DNA of 64,000 bases from an uncultured Pirellulaceae bacterium (GTDB lineage: Bacteria; Planctomycetota; Planctomycetia; Pirellulales; Pirellulaceae): positions 186,001-250,000 of the forward strand of contig CALKGE010000011.1 in the NCBI GenBank assembly GCA_938084685.1, read 5' to 3'. The position numbers were made by a program, and so were the translations under genes. The notes under the pieces are model-generated. The model was not told the DNA's origin, did no database searches, and was given only the letters and a program-made list of their open reading frames with translations. This document shows, piece by piece, positions 58,891 through 64,000 of this stretch (positions within the stretch are counted from its first letter, which is position 1; each line of letters begins with the position of its first letter).

Positions 58891-60810
58891 ATGAAATCTC
58901 ATTTTCTTCTGGCACTAATCTTAGTGACCATGCAGACGCCATTTGTCGTCGGGCAGAACCCGGAGTCAACACCGGAGATCCCTCCCACAGTTGTGATCGG
59001 ACGACCAGACTCCTTTCCTCGTAAACCATTGGCTCCCACCACACTCCTGACTCCAGGAGCTCAGGCGGTGAGCAGAGATACGACCGGAGCCAGTGTTGAA
59101 GTCATCACAGCAGAACAACTTCAAAAGCAGGGGGCAACGACCCTGCTTGATGCAGTCCGCAACCGAACAGGAATCAGCACCAGTCAGAATGGCGGAACCG
59201 GATCGTTAACTTCTCTCTTTCTACGGGGCAGCAACTCTGCTCATACGAAAGTGCTAATCGATGGTATCCCCATGAACGATCCGTCCGGCGCATCTCGTGC
59301 CTTTGATTTCGCTAATCTCACCATTGACAACATCGAACGGATTGAAATTCTCCGTGGACCACAAAGTGTCATCTACGGCAGTGATGCCATTGGTGGCGTG
59401 ATCAATATTATCACCAAACGCGGACAGGATGAGGGCCAGATTTCCTTCTCGGCCTACGGTGGCTCGCTCGGTACTCACTACGAAGGGGTGCAATACAGCG
59501 GCGGGAATGACCAGTCGTACTACTCCATCGCAGGATCCTATTTCGAAACTTCAAGTGTTTCTCAGGCGGCGGCCCGATTCGGAAATACGGAAGCAGACGG
59601 ATTTGATGTCGGAACCGTCTCCGGCCGCTTCGGCTGGAACCTGGATGATGACATCAATCTGGATTACGTGTTTCGCGTTACCAATGCGGAAGTCGAGGTC
59701 GACAACTGGGACTTTGGAGCTCCTAACCCTGTCGACAATCTCAACCGGGCTAACATCTCCAAAAACTTTGCGAATCGCATTCAGTTGAGCAAGCTGGCAC
59801 TCGACGGAAGACTGGAACATAAGGCGGCCTTCAGCCTGACCAGCTACGAGCGTCTGGATACCAATGTACCGAGCGTATTTTGGGCTTCCGAGTACCACGG
59901 TGAAACTCGGCTCTTTGACTATCAGGCTCACTATGCCCTGAATGACAACCATCTGCTTACCGCCGGAGCCTCGTATCAGGTCGAAGAGGCCTCGACAGAC
60001 TTACAGGCTCAAGTGAACCAGCTTTCCACGGGCGTGTTTCTGGAGGACCGAGTCACACTCAGAGAAAACTGGCATGCCACAGCCGGAGTGCGATGGGATG
60101 AGTTTAGTCGCGCTGGGCAGGCAAACACATACCGCTTCAGCACGATCTATCACCTGGCCAACAAACCTGCCCACATCCACGCAGCGTTGGGAACAGGATT
60201 TCGAGCCCCCGCTCTGGCAGAAAACCTGTTCGCGTTTGGCAATCCAAATCTGGCTCCGGAAACCAGTAAAGGCTGGGAACTTGGTGTTACCACCAAACTC
60301 AAAGAGGACACTTTACTGCTCGACCTAACCTACTTCCGCAATGATTTCCGCAACCTGATTGTCTGGAACCCGAGCCTGTTCGTGCTCGACAACGTTGGAC
60401 AGGCTCAAGCGGCTGGCGTCGAAGTCACACTTGCCTGGCAGTTGAACGAGCGCACCACGCTCAATGCTAATTACACCTACACCCGATCCAGAGACCGGAC
60501 TACGGGAGAGGAGTTACTTCGTCGTCCCCAACATCGTTCCACGCTGAATCTGGAACACACGCTGGAAAACGACAAGACCAACGTCGGTTTCACTCTGGCC
60601 TACACCGGTTCGCGGCTGGATAACCCGAGTGGGACAACGACGGCGCTAAACCATTTCTTGCTATTGAATCTCTATGTCTCCCATCCACTCAATGACCGTT
60701 GGACCGCCTTCTTCCGTGCGAACAATGTCACTGATGAGGATTACGAAGAGTTGTACGGCTATGGAACACCGGGAGCTACATTCTACGGTGGGCTGAGTTT
60801 GCGAAGGTAA
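58891..60810 (+). CDS. btuB: TonB-dependent receptor, BtuB-like vitamin B12 receptor
   Basis: Plug domain SLFLRGSNSAHTKVLIDGIPMNDPSG...ILRGPQSVIYGSDAIGGVINIITKRG; downstream of cobalamin riboswitch. Confidence 0.93.
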   Translation: MKSHFLLALILVTMQTPFVVGQNPESTPEIPPTVVIGRPDSFPRKPLAPTTLLTPGAQAVSRDTTGASVEVITAEQLQKQGATTLLDAVRNRTGISTSQNGGTGSLTSLFLRGSNSAHTKVLIDGIPMNDPSGASRAFDFANLTIDNIERIEILRGPQSVIYGSDAIGGVINIITKRGQDEGQISFSAYGGSLGTHYEGVQYSGGNDQSYYSIAGSYFETSSVSQAAARFGNTEADGFDVGTVSGRFGWNLDDDINLDYVFRVTNAEVEVDNWDFGAPNPVDNLNRANISKNFANRIQLSKLALDGRLEHKAAFSLTSYERLDTNVPSVFWASEYHGETRLFDYQAHYALNDNHLLTAGASYQVEEASTDLQAQVNQLSTGVFLEDRVTLRENWHATAGVRWDEFSRAGQANTYRFSTIYHLANKPAHIHAALGTGFRAPALAENLFAFGNPNLAPETSKGWELGVTTKLKEDTLLLDLTYFRNDFRNLIVWNPSLFVLDNVGQAQAAGVEVTLAWQLNERTTLNANYTYTRSRDRTTGEELLRRPQHRSTLNLEHTLENDKTNVGFTLAYTGSRLDNPSGTTTALNHFLLLNLYVSHPLNDRWTAFFRANNVTDEDYEELYGYGTPGATFYGGLSLRR

Positions 60811-60895
60811 TTCATTTCCAGACGGTGAGTTTACGCAGATTTTGAATTAGAATAGATTCAAATCGAATCCACGTGGCCTCACAGGACTTTTGAGA

Positions 60896-61558
60896 ATGCC
60901 CTTGCTCCAACGCACTCTTCTTTCAACTATCGCACTCTGTCTATCACTCACCATCAGCCTGGGCACTGTTGATGCTGCCGAACGCAACGCGAAACCAACC
61001 AGGTGGCGAGATCTATTTGATGGAGAATCGTTAGAGGGCTGGGAAAAGACGAATTATGGTGGCGAAGGTGAAGTGGAGGTCAAAGATGGCCAGTTGCTGC
61101 TTCACTTTGGATATTCCATGACCGGTATTACGTACCAGCGGGACGACCTTCCCAGGACAAATTATGAAATCAGAACAACTGTTTTGAAGATGGAAGGGAA
61201 TGATTTTTTTTGCGGAGCCACTTTTCCGGTAGCTGATTCCCACTGCAGCTTTATTGCCGGCGGATGGGGAGGCGCGGTCACAGGGCTCTCCAGCATCGAC
61301 GGTCAGGATGCCTCGGAAAATGAAACCACCGGCTATCAGAATTTCCCAGCCGGTAAGTGGTACAAGATTCGAATCCGTGTGGAACCGCATCTGATCCAAT
61401 GCTGGATCAACGGGAAACAGGTTGTCTATCAGAACATTCTTGATCGCAAGATCACCACGCGCAACGAAGTCAATCTCAACAAACCTTTGGGGTTTGCCAC
61501 ATGGGAAACCAAGGCAGCCTACAAGTCGATTCAGATCCGTGAATTAAAGACCAAATAA
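60896..61558 (+). CDS. DUF1080 (3-keto-disaccharide hydrolase-like) secreted protein
   Basis: WRDLFDGESLEGWEKTNYGGEGEVEVKDGQLLLHFG N-terminus; signal peptide. Confidence 0.85.
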   Translation: MPLLQRTLLSTIALCLSLTISLGTVDAAERNAKPTRWRDLFDGESLEGWEKTNYGGEGEVEVKDGQLLLHFGYSMTGITYQRDDLPRTNYEIRTTVLKMEGNDFFCGATFPVADSHCSFIAGGWGGAVTGLSSIDGQDASENETTGYQNFPAGKWYKIRIRVEPHLIQCWINGKQVVYQNILDRKITTRNEVNLNKPLGFATWETKAAYKSIQIRELKTK

Positions 61559-61576
61559 GAGACACAGTTCAACTAT

Positions 61577-62080
61577 ATGTTTCACAGCTTTGATGATGAC
61601 TCTGGTACCGACGAACTGCTGAGGCATGAGTTCTTCATGCACCATGCTTTGCAACAGGCACAGGCAGCCGACGCCGAAAATGAAGTTCCTGTCGGTGCTG
61701 TGATTGTCCATAACCAGCAAATCATTGCGGCCGCCCATAATCAACGTGAGCAACTGCACGATCCAACGGCACATGCTGAAATGATTGCCATCACGCAAGC
61801 CGCCGAGGCCATCGGAGACTGGCGTCTGGAAAAGTGTACTCTGTACGTAACGTTGGAACCTTGTTGCATGTGTGCCGGTGCGATTCTGCAGGCTCGAGTA
61901 CCCATCGTCGTCTATGGTGCCAGTGATCCCAAGGGCGGAGCTGCCGAGTCACTCTATCAGCTGCTTCAGGATGATCGTCTGAACCATCAATGCAGTGTGA
62001 TCCGGAATGTCATGCGTGAACCTTGTGGAGAAATCCTGACCGAGTTTTTTCGCAGACAACGCCGGCTGGGAAAGAAATAA
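61577..62080 (+). CDS. tadA: tRNA-specific adenosine deaminase TadA
   Basis: [46 protein letters not shown]. Confidence 0.95.
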   Translation: MFHSFDDDSGTDELLRHEFFMHHALQQAQAADAENEVPVGAVIVHNQQIIAAAHNQREQLHDPTAHAEMIAITQAAEAIGDWRLEKCTLYVTLEPCCMCAGAILQARVPIVVYGASDPKGGAAESLYQLLQDDRLNHQCSVIRNVMREPCGEILTEFFRRQRRLGKK

Positions 62081-62188
62081 AAGGAAACTCAGCTCCGTGA
62101 AGCGTGGCATGAACATGCTCCAGCTCCGATCGCAGGATTTCAAGCAAGTTTCGAACTGGCGGACAAGGCCGCTCGCTGATCAGGACGA

Positions 62189-63277
62189 CTACCTTTGGAG
62201 CAAGCCAGCGCGACGCCTTTCAATCCTGTAGGTGATTGGAACAATCACGCGTTTAGTAGCCGCCTGACCATTGGTAAGTCCAGGATTGAATTGCCATTTT
62301 GCAACCGCCTCCCGGGCAAGCTCGTCCAATTGTTGAGAACCTGTAGAGACCACGACTTTGGTCGACTCAACTTTTCCGGTAGGTAAAACGACGACTTCCA
62401 GTTTCACCGTTCCGCTTACACCTCGACTCACCAGATTCTGAGGAAAGACGGGAGGACGATTCTGTGGGTGAGAAGGATCCAGAGTGGGCGTCGTATTCGC
62501 TCCGTTCATCGCTTCCACAACCACATCGGCGTCAGCATTACCTTTACGTGGTGGAGCATCTGCCGTCGTCGTCTCTACTTCCCATTCCATGACAGACGCT
62601 GTACGAATTACAGGAAGCGAATCCAATTGCGCCACTTCATTCAGAGGCGGGTCTTTCCTAATGACATCAGTTCGCTGAACCGTGTTCATCGGCTTCGGTT
62701 CACTCGCCTGTATGGAATCTGACCGAACAGGAGGTAGCGACGATACCACCGGTTCAGGAATACTGAAATCTGATCGTTGCGAGTCATCTACCGAATTAGC
62801 CTCGGCAGCTGTTTCCATTTCCAACAGGTCACCCCGATTCGCTGTTGGTACACACTCGATTTCATCTTCCGGGTTAACCTGCTGATCGGTCGACGGCTGT
62901 CGAATCAAATCTGATTCAATGTTGGGTGGCTCCTGCGAATCCAACTGCGTTAATACTTCTGGATGACTACGATCGATCAACGAGTCGTTTTCCAGAGTGT
63001 CATGTTCCACAATATCTGGTTGTACCGGCGGAGTGCTGGACGCCAGTAACTGTACGGCTATCGACGATTCACCCTCCTGAAGGTTCGTCAGCAAGACATC
63101 TGCCTGATGACTGCCAAACTCACCAATGGCAAAATGCCCTGCAGTACTACCTGTCAGCAGTATTAAAAAGAGCCAATCTGTATGAAGTAGTTTACGCACA
63201 GTGAGGTGTTGTCTTAAGCGGCTTACGAATACTTCGGGACCAGTACTGAAATCCAGAATATCATCAGCCTTTATCAT
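62189..63277 (-). CDS. tonB: Energy transducer TonB family protein
   Basis: N-terminal TM, long Pro/Ser/acidic linker, C-terminal SGTVKLEVVVLPTGKVESTKVVVSTGSQQLDELAREAVAKWQFNPG. Confidence 0.93.
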   Translation of the reverse strand: MIKADDILDFSTGPEVFVSRLRQHLTVRKLLHTDWLFLILLTGSTAGHFAIGEFGSHQADVLLTNLQEGESSIAVQLLASSTPPVQPDIVEHDTLENDSLIDRSHPEVLTQLDSQEPPNIESDLIRQPSTDQQVNPEDEIECVPTANRGDLLEMETAAEANSVDDSQRSDFSIPEPVVSSLPPVRSDSIQASEPKPMNTVQRTDVIRKDPPLNEVAQLDSLPVIRTASVMEWEVETTTADAPPRKGNADADVVVEAMNGANTTPTLDPSHPQNRPPVFPQNLVSRGVSGTVKLEVVVLPTGKVESTKVVVSTGSQQLDELAREAVAKWQFNPGLTNGQAATKRVIVPITYRIERRRAGLLQR

Positions 63278-63456
63278 TTCCTACATCTATCATATCGTCA
63301 AACAGGCACGTGGTATTCGATCCAACTCGTCCAAGCCGAACACATCGTTGGATTCATCTCGTGCTTACTAGCAAGTGGGCAGATTTAAGTTACCCTTAAT
63401 AGATATTTGTACGACAACAGGATTTCATTTTTACGCAAGTCGGGATTCCAGACTCC

Positions 63457-64000
63457 ATGTTTTGGGGAAAGACACTAAGCGAACTGTTTGAGCAGGGTGG
63501 GTTGGTCATGTACCCACTTTTAGTTTGCTCTATCGTCGCCGTGAGCGTGACGATTGAACGGATCATCGTACTGTTTTTGAATCGGACCCCGTACGACGAG
63601 TTTGTTTCAGCGTTGGAAAGCAAACTCAATAGCGCCGGGATCGGGGAAACCCGGAATTGGTTGACTTCCCTGACCGGGCCTTTAGCCTACGTTGCCAACT
63701 GCAGTTTGCGATATGCCGATCTGGATCAGACGACGCGGGAAGAAATAGTCAACCGCGAAGCATCCGAACAGATCGCTCATCTTGAGAAACGTATTAACTG
63801 GTTATCAATTATCGGCACACTCGCCCCGATGATCGGCCTGCTGGGAACGGTCATTGGGCTGGTCGAAGCGTTTCATCAGATTGAACTGCAAGATGGACAG
63901 GTTCAACCTGGCGACCTGGCGTCTGGTATCTGGACGGCTCTGCTGACCACCGTTTTTGGCCTGATCGTCGCCTTACCAACACTGGCAGTTTATCACTTTC
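63457..64000 (+). CDS. exbB: MotA/TolQ/ExbB proton channel family protein (3'-truncated by window end)
   Basis: Open frame from ATG 63457 to window end: MFWGKTLSELFEQGGLVMYPLLVCSIVAVSVTIERI...SIIGTLAPMIGLLGTVIGLVEAF; not in ORF track because it has no stop in the window. Confidence 0.93.
   Translation, partial: MFWGKTLSELFEQGGLVMYPLLVCSIVAVSVTIERIIVLFLNRTPYDEFVSALESKLNSAGIGETRNWLTSLTGPLAYVANCSLRYADLDQTTREEIVNREASEQIAHLEKRINWLSIIGTLAPMIGLLGTVIGLVEAFHQIELQDGQVQPGDLASGIWTALLTTVFGLIVALPTLAVYHF

Noticed and set aside
1-64000. Prophage, integrative element, retron, toxin-antitoxin or restriction system
   Set aside because: No integrase, transposase, reverse transcriptase, capsid, methylase or nuclease-toxin gene recognised on either strand.

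Overview
This 64 kb window looks like gene-dense, mostly housekeeping chromosome from a planctomycete. The markers are a YTV-type repeat protein, a TIGR03009-like protein, an orphan mraZ and DUF1080/PQQ-propeller proteins; this assignment is by family recognition, with no database search. I see no CRISPR array, prophage, integrase/transposase, rRNA operon or recognisable defence island. Main blocks: flotillin/NfeD operon (1.2-5.5 kb); 3-hydroxyisobutyrate-dehydrogenase-like gene; SMP-30 and esterase pair; ABC sugar transporter + tandem-domain cyanophycinase + YjhG-type dehydratase + DedA cluster (9-16.7 kb); pssA/psd; PQQ-propeller; SLC13 transporter; kdsB, pyrG, DUF1844, short uvrC; orphan mraZ; RNase HII-like gene; cysteine desulfurase; glmM, serS, M20 peptidase, clpS, mtaB, SPOR-like protein, rdgB; complete Opp/Dpp operon; SpoU methyltransferase; rex; YTV protein; CPBP protease; ppdK; TPR + KaiC-like pair; second cysteine desulfurase; cobalamin riboswitch-btuB, tadA, tonB, exbB (truncated by window end). 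Two tRNAs (CAT, and Gln-TTG) are visible. The most interesting unexplained signals are (i) an RNA-like element at 29834-29966 with a 17-bp closing helix, competing internal pairings and a following T-run, (ii) paired GTGGG-N7-CCCAC palindromes upstream of the orphan mraZ, (iii) a double-domain NfeD protein that appears to lack the protease nucleophile in both halves, (iv) a tandem-domain cyanophycinase in an ABC-transporter operon with no ATPase, and (v) tiny ORFs missed by the ORF track.
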